A stretch of DNA of 64,000 nucleotides from Streptomyces sp. HB132 (GCF_016909575.1 NZ_JAFBGA010000001.1:620001-684000), one strand, 5' to 3'. Shown: positions 28,404 through 38,736, numbered from the stretch's first letter. A program made the numbers and translations. Notes: generated by a model from the letters alone, not told the origin.

Positions 28404-29660
28404 ATGACGGACAGCAAGCGGCGCAAGGGCCTCATGGCCGCGTCCGCACTGCTCGGTGGCGTGATGGTGCTCTCGGCGTGCAGCGACGACGGCGGCAGCG
28501 CACCAGGCGCGAGCGCCGACAGCTCGAAGTCGTCACAGTCGCAGGTGGACGAGGCGGCGGCCAAGGACACCTCCGAGGCCCAGATAACGATCGCGCCGAA
28601 GAACGGGGCGACCAACGCGAGCATCAACAACGCCGCGATGGTCACCGTCGCCAAGGGCAAGCTGACCGAGGTCACCATGGCCACGGCGGAAGGCGACGCC
28701 GTCGAGGGCACCCTCGCGGCCGACGGCTCCAGCTGGAAGCCCGACGGCCAGCTCGAGCGTTCGACGACGTACAAGATCAGCGCCACGGCGTCCGACTCCA
28801 AGGACCGCGAGGCGCACGCCAACAGCTCCTTCACCACGGTCTCGCCCGAGAACAGCTTCATCGGCAACTTCACGCCCGAGGACGGTTCCACCGTCGGCGT
28901 CGGCATGCCGGTCTCGATCAACTTCAACAAGGCGATCAGCAACAAGAAGGCCGTCCAGGACGGCATCAAGGTGACGTCGAGCAGCGGCCAGGAAGTCGTC
29001 GGCCACTGGTTCAACAACCAGCGCCTCGACCTGCGTCCCGAGGACTACTGGCAGGGCGGCTCCACCGTCACGCTGAAGCTGGCCCTGGACGGCGTCGAGG
29101 GCGCCGACGGCGTCGTCGGCGTGCAGCAGAAGACGGTCACCTTCAAGGTCGGCCGCAACCAGGTCTCGACCGTGGACGCCAAGGCGCACACGATGACCGT
29201 CACCCGTGACGGCAAGACGGTCAAGACCATCCCGATCTCCGCCGGTTCCTCCGAGAACCCGACGTACAACGGCCAGATGGTGATCTCCGAGAAGTTCAAG
29301 GAGACCCGCATGGACGGCTCGACGGTCGGCTTCACGGACGACGACGGCAAGGGTGAGTACGACATCAAGGACGTGCCGCACGCCATGCGGCTGTCCACGT
29401 CGGGCACCTTCATCCACGGCAACTACTGGGGCGCCAAGTCGATCTTCGGCAGCGCGAACACCAGCCACGGCTGTGTCGGCCTGTCCGACACGAAGGGCGC
29501 GGACGACGCCAACACGCCGGCCGCCTGGCTGTACAACAACTCCTTGATCGGCGACGTGGTCGTGGTCACCAACTCCCCGGACAAGACCATCGCCCCCGAC
29601 AACGGCCTCAACGGCTGGAACATGAGCTGGTCGGAGTGGACGGCGGGCACCGCCGCCTGA
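28404..29660 (+). CDS. Lipoprotein L,D-transpeptidase with Ig-like domains
   Basis: 418 residues from ATG 28404, six bases after GGAGAAG; GTG 28401 and ATG 28389 are in frame. The lipobox is LSAC, about 27 residues in, so the protein is anchored to the outer membrane face. Two Ig-like domains (ITIAPKNGATNASINNAAMV; GNFTPEDGSTVGVGMPVSIN) precede the YkuD catalytic domain, with its motif FIHGNYWG and NTSHGCVGLSD holding the catalytic His and Cys. It forms 3-3 peptidoglycan cross-links. The layout matches mycobacterial LdtMt2. A 20-bp terminator hairpin follows. Confidence 0.93.
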   Translation: MTDSKRRKGLMAASALLGGVMVLSACSDDGGSAPGASADSSKSSQSQVDEAAAKDTSEAQITIAPKNGATNASINNAAMVTVAKGKLTEVTMATAEGDAVEGTLAADGSSWKPDGQLERSTTYKISATASDSKDREAHANSSFTTVSPENSFIGNFTPEDGSTVGVGMPVSINFNKAISNKKAVQDGIKVTSSSGQEVVGHWFNNQRLDLRPEDYWQGGSTVTLKLALDGVEGADGVVGVQQKTVTFKVGRNQVSTVDAKAHTMTVTRDGKTVKTIPISAGSSENPTYNGQMVISEKFKETRMDGSTVGFTDDDGKGEYDIKDVPHAMRLSTSGTFIHGNYWGAKSIFGSANTSHGCVGLSDTKGADDANTPAAWLYNNSLIGDVVVVTNSPDKTIAPDNGLNGWNMSWSEWTAGTAA

Positions 29661-29683
29661 TCCAGGCCGCGCCCTTTCCCCTC

Positions 29684-29727
29684 CGAAGGCGGCGGCACCC
29701 GGATTCCTCCGGGTGCCGCCGCCTTCG
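29684..29727. terminator. Strong terminator hairpin
   Basis: A 20-bp stem begins CGAAGGCGGCGGCACCC (29684-29700), extends through GGA, and returns as TCC, GGGTGCCGCCGCCTTCG (29711-29727) around TTCC. It separates the L,D-transpeptidase from the ABC permease. Confidence 0.88.
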
Positions 29728-29809
29728 GCGTACGCGCGCCGCCAGGGTTCTCATCCCGCTCTCATCGGAGACTTAACTCCTCATCACGCCCGATCCATAT
29801 CTTCGCGCC

Positions 29810-31279
29810 ATGTTCTTCACCTACCTCCGGCGCGAGCTGCGCCGCCGCAGAAAGGCGGCGCTCGTCGTCGCCTCGGGGCTCGCCCTCGGCATTGCGCTGG
29901 TCATCATCGTCAGCTCGGTCTCCGCCGGCATGAGCAAGGCCCAGGACAAGGTCCTGGAATCGCTGTACGGCCTGGGCACGGACATGACGGTGACCAAGGC
30001 CGCGGCCGCCCAGGGATCCGGAGGCACCGGGCGTCCCCGGTTCGAGTTCGACGCCCAGGACGACGACGACGCGACCCAGAGCACGGACCGGGTCATGGTC
30101 CAGGGCTTCCAGACGCTGGCGGCCCGCACCGTCGACAAGGTGGGCGAGCAGGACGGTGTCGCGGACGCCGTCGGCGGGCTCAGCCTGACGGTCATGAAGG
30201 TCGACGGCCAGTTCCAGCGCGGCGAGTTCAAGCAGGACGAGAGCTCCGGGCAGAGCCAGGGCGGCCCCGGCGGCGGCCAGGCCGGCGGAGGCGGGCCGCA
30301 GGGCCGGGTCGAGGGCGGCGGCGCCTCCTTCGACGTCAACTCCTTCACCGTGTACGGCACCGACGTCACCCAGCAGGACCTCGGCCCGCTGACCTCGTCC
30401 AAGATCACCAAGGGCCGAACCTTCAAGGCCACCGAGACCGACGCGAAGGTCGCGGTGGTCGACTCCGCCTACGCGAAGGAGAAGGAGCTCGCGGTCGACA
30501 AGACCGTCACCGTCTCCGGCACCGCTTACAAGATCGTGGGCGTCTCCACGGCGGACAGCGGTGACGCGGCCGCCAACGTCTACATCCCGCTGAAGCAGGC
30601 GCAGACCGTCGCCGGCTCCAAGAACAAGGTCACCACGGTCTACGTCCGGGCCGCCGACTCCCAGCAGATCGACACCGTCAAGGCCGCCATCCAGAAGAAC
30701 GTCTCCGGTACGACGGTCACCACCTCCGCCGACCTCGCCGACACGGTGTCCGGTTCCCTCTCCACTGCCTCCGACCTGGCCTCCAGTGTCGGCAAGTGGC
30801 TCTCGATCGCGGTCCTCGTCGCCGCGTTCCTCGTCGCGGGCCTGCTGACCTCCTCCGCGGTCAGCCGCCGCGTGCGCGAGTTCGGCACCCTCAAGGCCCT
30901 CGGCTGGAAGAGCGGACGCGTCACCCGCCAGGTGATCGGCGAAGCCCTGGTCAACGGCCTGATGGGCGGTGTCCTCGGTATCGCCGCAGGCATCGCCGGC
31001 GCCTACGCGGTGACCGCCGTCAGCCCCACCCTCACCGCCCAGCTCGGCTCCACAGGCGGCGCAGGCGGCGGCATGGGCGGCGGCCCGATGGGCGGCGGCG
31101 GTCCCGGCCGCCAGACCGCGTCCAAGACCCTCGACATCGCGCTGACCGCACCGGTCTCCCTCACCACGATCCTCGTCGCCGTCGCCCTCGCGGTGGCCGG
31201 CGGACTCATCGCGGGGGCCTTCGGCGGCTGGCGGGCCTCCCGGCTGCGGCCGGCCGACGCGCTGCGCCGCGTCGCCTGA
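29810..31279 (+). CDS. ABC transporter permease, MacB/FtsX-like
   Basis: 489 residues. An N-terminal membrane helix (AALVVASGLALGIALVIIVS) is followed by a periplasmic-type MacB core domain of about 250 residues, then three helices of the FtsX domain (SIAVLVAAFLVAGLLTSSAV; LMGGVLGIAAGIAGAYAVTA; ILVAVALAVAGGLIAGAFGG). FGTLKALGWKSGRVTRQVIG is the coupling segment between membrane and ATPase. Two glycine-rich insertions are unusual, one near residue 150-165 and one near 420-435 (GGAGGGMGGGPMGGGG). It is paired with the ATPase 46 bases downstream. Substrate is unknown; export or mechanotransmission is likely for this type VII ABC fold. Confidence 0.9.
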   Translation: MFFTYLRRELRRRRKAALVVASGLALGIALVIIVSSVSAGMSKAQDKVLESLYGLGTDMTVTKAAAAQGSGGTGRPRFEFDAQDDDDATQSTDRVMVQGFQTLAARTVDKVGEQDGVADAVGGLSLTVMKVDGQFQRGEFKQDESSGQSQGGPGGGQAGGGGPQGRVEGGGASFDVNSFTVYGTDVTQQDLGPLTSSKITKGRTFKATETDAKVAVVDSAYAKEKELAVDKTVTVSGTAYKIVGVSTADSGDAAANVYIPLKQAQTVAGSKNKVTTVYVRAADSQQIDTVKAAIQKNVSGTTVTTSADLADTVSGSLSTASDLASSVGKWLSIAVLVAAFLVAGLLTSSAVSRRVREFGTLKALGWKSGRVTRQVIGEALVNGLMGGVLGIAAGIAGAYAVTAVSPTLTAQLGSTGGAGGGMGGGPMGGGGPGRQTASKTLDIALTAPVSLTTILVAVALAVAGGLIAGAFGGWRASRLRPADALRRVA

Positions 31280-31325
31280 CACCGCCCCGCCTCCCACTCT
31301 CCGTACGTACAGCAGGAGTCCACAC

Positions 31326-32009
31326 GTGTACCAGCTCAAGGGCGTCACCAAGCGCTACATGCGCGGCAGGAACCCCGTCGACGCGCTCGCCGGGGTCGAT
31401 CTGACCATCGAGGACGGTGGCAGGCTCGTCATCCAGGGCCCGACCGGCGGAGGCAAGTCCACCCTCCTGCAGATGCTCGGCGGGCTCGACCGGCCCAGCT
31501 CCGGCACCATCGAGCTCGACGGCGTCGACCTGGCCGGGCTCCCCGAGTCCCGGCTCACCAAGGTCCGGGCCGAGTCCATCGGATTCGTCTTCCAGAGCTT
31601 CAACCTGATCCCGACGCTCACCGCCCAGGAGAACGTCGAGACCGCGCTCGTGCCCCTCGGCCTCGGGGCGAGGACCCGCCGCGAACGCGCCGCCGAGGCG
31701 CTGGAGGCGGTGGGCCTGGGCGACCGTCCCACCCACCTGCCGAGCGAGATGTCCGGCGGCCAGCAGCAGCGCGTCGCCATCGCCCGCGCGCTGGTGAAGC
31801 GGCCGAAGGTGCTGCTCGCCGACGAACCGACCGGCAACCTCGACGAATCCATGCGCGACGAGATCATGGACCTGCTCGACGGGCTGTGGAAGGAGCACGG
31901 GCTGACCTTCGTGATAGTCACCCACGACAGCTCCCTCGCCCGCAAGGCACCCAGGGTGGCGACCATCCGCAAGGGCAGGGTCACCGTCACGGAGAACGCG
32001 GCGGCCTGA
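31326..32009 (+). CDS. ABC transporter ATP-binding protein, MacB/LolD-like
   Basis: 227 residues. Walker A GPTGGGKSTLLQML, Q-loop FVFQSFNLIPTLT, signature MSGGQQQRVAIARAL, Walker B VLLADEPTGNLDE and H-loop VIVTHDSSLARK are all intact. It energises the permease encoded just upstream. FNLIP and GNLD wording is typical of the MacB/LolD/FtsE group. A stable hairpin after the stop ends the two-gene operon. Confidence 0.93.
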   Translation: MYQLKGVTKRYMRGRNPVDALAGVDLTIEDGGRLVIQGPTGGGKSTLLQMLGGLDRPSSGTIELDGVDLAGLPESRLTKVRAESIGFVFQSFNLIPTLTAQENVETALVPLGLGARTRRERAAEALEAVGLGDRPTHLPSEMSGGQQQRVAIARALVKRPKVLLADEPTGNLDESMRDEIMDLLDGLWKEHGLTFVIVTHDSSLARKAPRVATIRKGRVTVTENAAA

Positions 32010-32020
32010 TCCCGGGCCGC

Positions 32021-32060
32021 GCGGACCTCACAGCCGCCCTCCTCCGGCTGTGAGGTTCGC
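32021..32060. terminator. Terminator hairpin
   Basis: GCGGACCTCACAGCCG (32021-32036) pairs with CGGCTGTGAGGTTCGC (32045-32060), 16 bp with one G-T pair, just after the ABC operon. The following bases to 32303 hold the gdhA upstream region and no other gene I can support. Confidence 0.75.
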
Positions 32061-32153
32061 CACGCGTGCGGCTCCGTGAGACCTGCGCCCCGCAGGCCCT
32101 CCGCCCTGCCGGGGAGCGGGTCCACGGGCCGGAAAGCCCCGTGCCGGGGGTGA

Positions 32154-33683
<1,530 letters not shown>

Positions 33684-33690
33684 CCCTGCC

Positions 33691-33729
33691 GCACCGGGGC
33701 CCGGGGGAGACCCCGTGGCCCCGGGGTGC
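33691..33729. terminator. Terminator hairpin after gdhA
   Basis: GCACCGGGGCC (33691-33701) pairs with GGCCCCGGGGTGC (33717-33729) with a small bulge. The next 175 bases to the HxlR gene contain no convincing gene. Confidence 0.55.
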
Positions 33730-33905
33730 CGGTAGCACTCCGTGTAGCCCGTGTCCGCCACCGGCACCATGGCGAGGACCGCGATGAGCGGCAGCGAGAA
33801 CCTGACACGGGGGGCGGCGAACAGCCCCCGGCCCCCACAGCACCGGCCGTCGTCGCCCGGTCCCCCCACCCCTCGGCGCCTCGGCAGGTGCGCCGCACAC
33901 GAACG

Positions 33906-34280
33906 TCACGCGGACGCCGGAGCCTCGTCGGTCCGCACGGCTTCGAGCGCTTCACGACGCGTCCGCTCGGCCCCCCAGGCGCCGAGCGGCCCCAGGGCCT
34001 GATTGAGCGTGCGCCCCTGCTCGGTGAGGGAGTACTCCACCCGCGGTGGCACCTCGGCGTACACCTTCCGGTGCACGAGACCGTCCTCCTCCATCTCACG
34101 CAGATGCTGCGTCAGCATCTTCTCGCTCACACCCGGAAGACCGCGGCGCAGCTCGGCGAAGCGACGTACGTGATGGGTGTCGAGCTCCCAGAGGATCAGT
34201 CCCTTCCACTTGCCGCTCACCACGTCGAGAGCGGCGTCGATGCCACAGATGTAGGGCCCGCGCCGAGGAGCCTTGGCCAT
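33906..34280 (-). CDS. HxlR family transcription regulator
   Basis: 124 residues. CGIDAALDVVSGKWKGLILW is the diagnostic opening of the HxlR winged helix, including the conserved Cys (residue 12) that senses aldehydes or quinones in YodB/HxlR. RRFAELRRGLPGVSEKMLTQ and HLREMEEDGLVHRKVYAEVP are the recognition and wing elements. It is divergent from an imine-reductase-like gene, and the 59-base gap contains a symmetric AAGTACC/GGTACTT pair, so it probably controls both itself and that enzyme. Confidence 0.9.
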   Translation of the reverse strand: MAKAPRRGPYICGIDAALDVVSGKWKGLILWELDTHHVRRFAELRRGLPGVSEKMLTQHLREMEEDGLVHRKVYAEVPPRVEYSLTEQGRTLNQALGPLGAWGAERTRREALEAVRTDEAPASA

Positions 34281-34303
34281 TCGTCGTCCCCTTACTCAAA
34301 GGT

Positions 34304-34330
34304 AAGTACCGCAGTAGTTAGTGGGTACTT
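34304..34330. promoter_or_regulatory. Candidate HxlR operator
   Basis: AAGTACC (34304-34310) and GGTACTT (34324-34330) form an exact inverted repeat with a 13-base spacer, centred in the divergent promoter. HxlR-type dimers use spaced GTAC-type half-sites, so the geometry fits. Confidence 0.6.
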
Positions 34331-34339
34331 CCGAGAGTA

Positions 34340-35311
34340 GTGACGTGTCCCGAGCATGGAGGGGTGAACGGACAACAGAACCTCACCACCAGGCAGTACA
34401 GCGGCGTCACCGTGATCGGACTCGGCCCGATGGGCCAGGCGATGACCCGCACACTCCTCACCGCGGGCCACCCGGTCACCGTCTGGAACCGCACCGCCGG
34501 CCGGGCCGACGGCGTCGTCGAGGACGGCGCGACGCTCGCGGCGACACCCCGCGACGCGGTCGAGGCGAGCGACCTCGTGCTCCTCAGCCTCACCGACTAC
34601 CGGGCGATGTACGACGTCCTGGACGGCGCGGCCGCGTCACTCGCCGGGCGGACCCTGGTCAACCTGAGCTCGGACACCCCCGAGCGCACACGCGAGGCGG
34701 CGGCGTGGGCGGCGGACCACGGGGCCGCCTTCCTCACCGGAGGCGTGATGGTCCCCGCGCCGATGGTCGGCACCGACGCCGCCCACGTCTACTACAGCGG
34801 CCCCGAAGGGGTGATGCGAACCCGTACGGAGACCCTCGCGCCGCTCGGCACACCCCGATACCTGGGCGAGGACCCGGGCCTCGCCCAGCTGATGTACCAG
34901 GCCCAACTCACCGTCTTCCTGACCACCCTGTCCGGCCTTATGCAGGCCACCGCGATGCTGGGCGCCGCCGGGATGAAGGCCGCGGAAGCGCTCCCGGAGC
35001 TGCTCTCCAGCGCCGATTCGACCGCCGACATCCTGAGGGCGGGCGAAGAGGACCCCGGCGCCGCGCTGGACGCCGGAGAGCATCCGGGCGACCTCAGCAC
35101 GGTCACCATGATGGGAGCGACGTCCGACCACATCGTCGAGACCGCCATGTCGCTCGGGCTGGACCTCGCGCTCCCACGGGCCGTGCAGGCCCACTACCGG
35201 CGCGCGATCGACGACGGACGCGGCGGCGACAACTGGACGCGCATCATCGACGGCATCCGGTCACCACGTCGACCGGACGAGGTAGGGGACCGCGGCCTCG
35301 GGGACCGTTGA
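34340..35311 (+). CDS. NADPH-dependent reductase, imine-reductase-like
   Basis: 323 residues from GTG 34340, or 315 from GTG 34364 (VNGQQNLTTR); neither has a well-placed ribosome site. The N-terminal Rossmann domain opens VTVIGLGPMGQAMTRTLLTA and GHPVTVWNRTAGRAD, choosing NADPH (NRT). LVNLSSDTPERTREAAAWAA, FLTGGVMVPAPMVGTDAAHV and YYSGP are the signature block of imine reductases/reductive aminases in the beta-hydroxyacid dehydrogenase superfamily. The helical C-terminal domain forms the active site at the dimer interface. Physiological substrate is unknown. Divergence from HxlR suggests induction by a reactive carbonyl or quinone. Confidence 0.83.
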   Translation: MTCPEHGGVNGQQNLTTRQYSGVTVIGLGPMGQAMTRTLLTAGHPVTVWNRTAGRADGVVEDGATLAATPRDAVEASDLVLLSLTDYRAMYDVLDGAAASLAGRTLVNLSSDTPERTREAAAWAADHGAAFLTGGVMVPAPMVGTDAAHVYYSGPEGVMRTRTETLAPLGTPRYLGEDPGLAQLMYQAQLTVFLTTLSGLMQATAMLGAAGMKAAEALPELLSSADSTADILRAGEEDPGAALDAGEHPGDLSTVTMMGATSDHIVETAMSLGLDLALPRAVQAHYRRAIDDGRGGDNWTRIIDGIRSPRRPDEVGDRGLGDR

Positions 35312-35342
35312 CGGCCGCGGGACACAGGGGCCTCTGGGCCTC

Positions 35343-35387
35343 GGGGACTTCGACTCCGGGGACTCCGGGGACTCCGGGGACGTCGGG
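35343..35387. repeat. 9-bp minisatellite
   Basis: Three exact copies of GACTCCGGG (35352-35360, 35361-35369, 35370-35378) flanked by degenerate copies (GACTTC..., GACGTCGGG). It lies between the reductase stop and the next hairpin. Confidence 0.7.
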
Positions 35388-35414
35388 CAAGGCCGTTCTG
35401 CCGACAGCGGATAC

Positions 35415-35450
35415 GCCCGGCGCGGAGAGCGAACCTCTCCCGCGCCGGGC
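35415..35450. terminator. Terminator hairpin
   Basis: GCCCGGCGCGGAGAG (35415-35429) pairs with CTCTCCCGCGCCGGGC (35435-35450) with a single-base bulge. It follows the reductase gene and precedes the HTH gene. Confidence 0.65.
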
Positions 35451-35472
35451 ACACCCCTCCTAGGCTCGGACG

Positions 35473-35835
35473 ATGAGCAGCCACACGCCGGACCGCGCCC
35501 GTGCCATCCCCCTGCGCCCCGTCCCCGCGCCGCCGGACAGGGAGCCCCTCTGGCGGGACGTCGTGGGTGGCGTCCTGCGCCGCGAGCGCACCGGCCGGCA
35601 GCGGACGCTCAAGGACGTGGCCGAGGCCGCGCGGATCTCCGTCCCGTATCTCTCCGAGGTCGAACGCGGGCGCAAGGAGGCCTCGTCCGAGGTGCTCGCG
35701 GCGGCGGCCCGTTCGCTCGGTCTGGGACTGGCCGACGTGCTCTCCCTGGCCCAGGACGAGCTCACCCGGCGGAGCGCGCCCTCCCGTACGTCCGCGGCCC
35801 GGATGCCCAGGGGAGCGGTGCGGCTGGCAGCCTGA
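35473..35835 (+). CDS. XRE/ClgR-like helix-turn-helix regulator
   Basis: 120 residues. The Xre domain spans about residues 27-88: DVVGGVLRRERTGRQRTLKD, VAEAARISVPYLSEVERGRK, EASSEVLAAAARSLGL. YLSEVERGRKEAS is the recognition helix wording of ClgR/PopR-type activators of Clp protease genes. The basic C-terminal tail is short and lacks the typical LAA-like degradation end, though it does finish RLAA. A role in protease control is a family-based guess. It is convergent with the secreted protein ending at 35864. Confidence 0.82.
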   Translation: MSSHTPDRARAIPLRPVPAPPDREPLWRDVVGGVLRRERTGRQRTLKDVAEAARISVPYLSEVERGRKEASSEVLAAAARSLGLGLADVLSLAQDELTRRSAPSRTSAARMPRGAVRLAA

Positions 35836-35863
35836 CCCCACGTCCGGGCGGGCCGGGCGGTCA

Positions 35864-36649
35864 CTACTTCAGCGTGACCGCGTCACCGGTGGAGACGACC
35901 TTCATGGTCGTCGTCGTACCGAGGAACGCCCAGCGCCAGCCGCCCGACGCGGACGCCTTCACGGTCGTCCGGAGATGGCCCTTGCTGTCCGTGGTCGCCG
36001 TCTTGACCGTGTGGTACGAACCGCCGGGCTTCTTGTACTGCAGCTTCACCACCTGCCCGGTGAACGCGTGGTACTTGAGATCCGTCCAGTTGGCCCGCGA
36101 CAGCTTGCCGGTGACGGTGAGCGTGCCGCCCTTCTTCACCGGCTCCGGCGCCGCGTCCGTCGTCAGGGTCGCGGCGCGCTTCATCCTGAAGGTGGCGATG
36201 CGGTCGGAGATCCAGTAGTCCTTGTCGTTCGCCCGCACCGTGGCGTTGACCTGCCAGGTCCCGGCCACCGCGTTGGCGTCCCAGCCCTTGTTGCCGCTGC
36301 CGTACGAGTCGATCCACGACGGGTCGAACTCCATCGTCGCCGTACACACGGACGTGGTCGAGCTGCTCTTCCTGCACGACGTGCCCAGGTACGACACCGG
36401 GCCGTGGCCGTTGGTCGCGTTGAAGGCGGACACGTGCGCCACGTCCTTCACCCCCGAGTCGTCCTTGACCGTCATGACGATCGGGAACCGCTTCACGTTC
36501 TTGACGCCGACGATCACACTGCCGCCCGCGTTCACGACGGTCTTCACGACCCGGATGTCGCCCCGGCCCTCCGCGTGTGCGGCCGGTGCCACCACCACCG
36601 CGGTGCCCACAGCCCCCACCGCCGCGAGTACGGCTATTCCCCTGCGCAT
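35864..36649 (-). CDS. Secreted protein, putative calcium-binding/Ig-like repeat type
   Basis: 261 residues from ATG 36649. The signal peptide is short (RRGIAVLAAVGAVGTAVVVA, cleavage after AHA). The mature protein has two beta-rich segments: one with a cysteine pair (GTSCRKSSSTTSVCTATMEF) and a second ending in a solute-binding-like repeat, SGGWRWAFLGTTTTMKVVS. The TLTVTGKLSRANWTD block is the Ig-like KGGTLTVTGxL repeat widespread in streptomycete exported proteins. No enzyme motif is seen. The divergent neighbour is a secreted lipase. Confidence 0.75.
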   Translation of the reverse strand: MRRGIAVLAAVGAVGTAVVVAPAAHAEGRGDIRVVKTVVNAGGSVIVGVKNVKRFPIVMTVKDDSGVKDVAHVSAFNATNGHGPVSYLGTSCRKSSSTTSVCTATMEFDPSWIDSYGSGNKGWDANAVAGTWQVNATVRANDKDYWISDRIATFRMKRAATLTTDAAPEPVKKGGTLTVTGKLSRANWTDLKYHAFTGQVVKLQYKKPGGSYHTVKTATTDSKGHLRTTVKASASGGWRWAFLGTTTTMKVVSTGDAVTLK

Positions 36650-36904
36650 GTCCCACCCCTGTTGTCCCTCCGCCCGCAGTCGGGCGGGGGGACAGAGTAG
36701 CGACCGGGGGGACTTGCCGCTCCGCCCGTCCCCATGCCGCCCGGACGGCCTGCCGGGTGCGGCCTCAAGGCGTAGCGCCGGGTGCCCGAAGTACTCGGGA
36801 GAGTTCGTGAACGCCGGTGAATTCGCCGATGGCGACCGCGTCCCGCACCCCGACGCTTGTCGGGTCAGGCACCGCATCCGCCGCATCCCCGTCAGGAGTG
36901 CTCC

Positions 36905-37654
36905 ATGCCTCGTCGTTCACCCCGCCGCCTTCTCGGTGCCCTCGCGGCCGTCGCGGTCGCGTTCTCCCTGTTCTCCCCGGCTTCGACGGCCGGCGCGGCC
37001 CCGACCGCGACGACCACCGCCGCACCGGCGTCGCAGTCCGCCGACACGACCGTCCAGCCCCTGTCGACGAGCACGCCGGTCGTCTTCGTCCACGGCTACA
37101 CCGGCAACGCCTCGAACTGGGTCACCGCCATGAGCGTCTTCCGGCTCAACGGCTGGTCCAGCTCCAAGCTCTTCGCGTACGAGTACAACTCCTACGGCAA
37201 CAACATCACCAACGCGCAGGGCCTCGCGTCCTTCGTCGACAACGTGAAGTCACGGACCGGCGCGAGCAAGGTCGCGATCGTCAACCACTCGATGGGCGGC
37301 CTCGTCAGCCAGTACTACCTGAAGGTGCTGGGCGGGAACACCAGCGTCAGCCACCTCGCCTCGATCGCGGGGGCGAACCACGGGACCACGTTCGCCGGCG
37401 CCTGCCTGATCTACACGACCTGCCGGCAGATGTACCCGGGCTCCTCGTTCATCTCGCAGATCACCTCGGGCGACGAGACCCCCGGTGACACGAAGTACGC
37501 CACCTGGTACTCGGCGTGCGACGGCGTCATCCTCCCGTACACCAGCACCAGGCTGAGCGGTGCGACGAACAACGACGTGGCCTGCCAGACCCACATCGGA
37601 TACCTGGCGGACACGATCGTGCTGGGCCGGATCGCGCGCTTCGTCGCCTCCTGA
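36905..37654 (+). CDS. Secreted lipase/esterase, alpha/beta-hydrolase
   Basis: 249 residues from ATG 36905, with AGGAG seven bases before. A twin-Arg-like basic start and hydrophobic core ([20 protein letters not shown]) form the signal peptide. The oxyanion HGYTG follows strand 3, the nucleophile elbow is [14 protein letters not shown], and a late [12 protein letters not shown] plus THIGYL supply the Asp and His. Six cysteines lie in the second half ([24 protein letters not shown]). It resembles the Streptomyces/Bacillus LipA-type triacylglycerol lipases lacking a lid. A 19-bp terminator hairpin follows. Confidence 0.88.
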   Translation: MPRRSPRRLLGALAAVAVAFSLFSPASTAGAAPTATTTAAPASQSADTTVQPLSTSTPVVFVHGYTGNASNWVTAMSVFRLNGWSSSKLFAYEYNSYGNNITNAQGLASFVDNVKSRTGASKVAIVNHSMGGLVSQYYLKVLGGNTSVSHLASIAGANHGTTFAGACLIYTTCRQMYPGSSFISQITSGDETPGDTKYATWYSACDGVILPYTSTRLSGATNNDVACQTHIGYLADTIVLGRIARFVAS

Positions 37655-37661
37655 ACCGGAC

Positions 37662-37701
37662 GCGCCCCGTCCCCGGCACCGGGGTGCCGGGGACGGGGCG
37701 C
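37662..37701. terminator. Strong bidirectional terminator
   Basis: GCGCCCCGTCCCCGGCACC (37662-37680) pairs perfectly with its complement at 37683-37701, between convergent lipase and msrA genes. Confidence 0.85.
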
Positions 37702-37727
37702 GTCGTGCGCGCGGACCCGGGGGAGCC

Positions 37728-38432
37728 TCAGGCCCCCGGCGCCGGCGCGATGCCCGTCGGGCAGGCACGGCCCCAGTTGGTCTCGGAGGGGGATTCCAGG
37801 GTGGCCCCCGTGCCGCCGATGCCGCAGTAGCCGTCGGGGTTCTTGTCGAGGTACTGCTGGTGGTACCCCTCGGCGGGCCAGAAGGTGCGGCCCTCGGCGG
37901 GGAGGATCTCCGTGGTGATCGTGCCGAGGCCGGCGCCCGTCAGCACCCGCTGGTACGCCTCACGGGAGGCCTCCGCTGCCTCCGCCTGCGCGGGCGAGTG
38001 GGTGTGGATCGCCGAGCGGTACTGCGTGCCGACGTCGTTGCCCTGGCGGAAGCCCTGGGTCGGGTTGTGGGACTCCCAGAAGAGCTTCAGGAGCTCCGCG
38101 TAGCTCACGACCCGCGGGTCGAAGACGACGCGGACCGCCTCCGTGTGGCCGGTCCGGCCCGAGCAGGTCTCGTCGTACGACGGGTTCTCGGTGTAACCGC
38201 CCTGGTAGCCGACCAGGGTCGTCCAGACGCCCTCCGTCTGCCAGAACTTGCGCTCGGCGCCCCAGAAACAGCCCAGCGCGAAGTCGGCGACCTCCAGGCC
38301 CTCCGGGTACGGGCCGGTCAGCGGGTTACCGAGGACCGTGTGGTGGGACGGCACCGAGAATTCGGGGGTGGGGCGGCCGCGCAGGGCCTCCTCCGGGGTG
38401 GGGAGCTGCGGGGTGCGGTGGGTCAGGAACAT
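37728..38432 (-). CDS. msrA: Peptide methionine (S)-sulfoxide reductase
   Basis: 234 residues from ATG 38432. The catalytic motif is [15 protein letters not shown], with the nucleophilic cysteine. [32 protein letters not shown] and [20 protein letters not shown] are conserved. Two late cysteines, in DGYCGIG and GRACPTG, are placed to resolve the sulfenic acid with thioredoxin or mycoredoxin. The N-terminal extension of about 45 residues is normal for actinobacteria. It repairs oxidised methionine. Confidence 0.95.
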   Translation of the reverse strand: MFLTHRTPQLPTPEEALRGRPTPEFSVPSHHTVLGNPLTGPYPEGLEVADFALGCFWGAERKFWQTEGVWTTLVGYQGGYTENPSYDETCSGRTGHTEAVRVVFDPRVVSYAELLKLFWESHNPTQGFRQGNDVGTQYRSAIHTHSPAQAEAAEASREAYQRVLTGAGLGTITTEILPAEGRTFWPAEGYHQQYLDKNPDGYCGIGGTGATLESPSETNWGRACPTGIAPAPGA

Positions 38433-38535
38433 GCGTGGGCTCCTCCGGGGTCGGGGTTCGCTCCGTACAACGCCGCGGGGGCGCCGTGGATTCCGTGGTC
38501 TCCGGCTGCGGGAGCGCCTGAGCCGCCGGGGCGGC

Positions 38536-38694
38536 TCAGGCCGCCGGGGCCGGAGGATCGCGGCGCTCGTCGCCCTCACGGTCCCGGCCCGCGGACGACT
38601 CGTAGGAGGCCATGTAAGCGGCAGTCTTCCTGCGCGCCCGCAGCCAGAACCAGACCGCGAGGGCTATCAGGATCAGCGGAATCAGTCGTGCCAT
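38536..38694 (-). CDS. 52-residue single-pass membrane peptide
   Basis: ATG 38694 to TGA 38536. It begins with a hydrophobic helix ([17 protein letters not shown]), then a basic stop-transfer (RARRKTAA) and a charged, proline-ended tail ([12 protein letters not shown]). It sits on the same strand between the 367-residue gene upstream and msrA, and its start lies 42 bases after the stop of that gene. The reading is ideal for a small membrane protein, though function is unknown. It would be missed with a 60-residue cut-off. Confidence 0.68.
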   Translation of the reverse strand: MARLIPLILIALAVWFWLRARRKTAAYMASYESSAGRDREGDERRDPPAPAA

Positions 38695-38736
38695 GGTGTG
38701 TGCCGGTCCAATCCGGGAGGGTGCGGGCGTGCCGGG

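Noticed and set aside
33730..33870. Hydrophobic minus-strand stretch resembling a signal peptide
   Set aside because: It has no start codon with a ribosome site, and the frame runs on as the shadow of gdhA.
35343..35387. Possible CRISPR or regulatory iteron
   Set aside because: Unit is only 9 bp without spacers or palindrome; called as a minisatellite.
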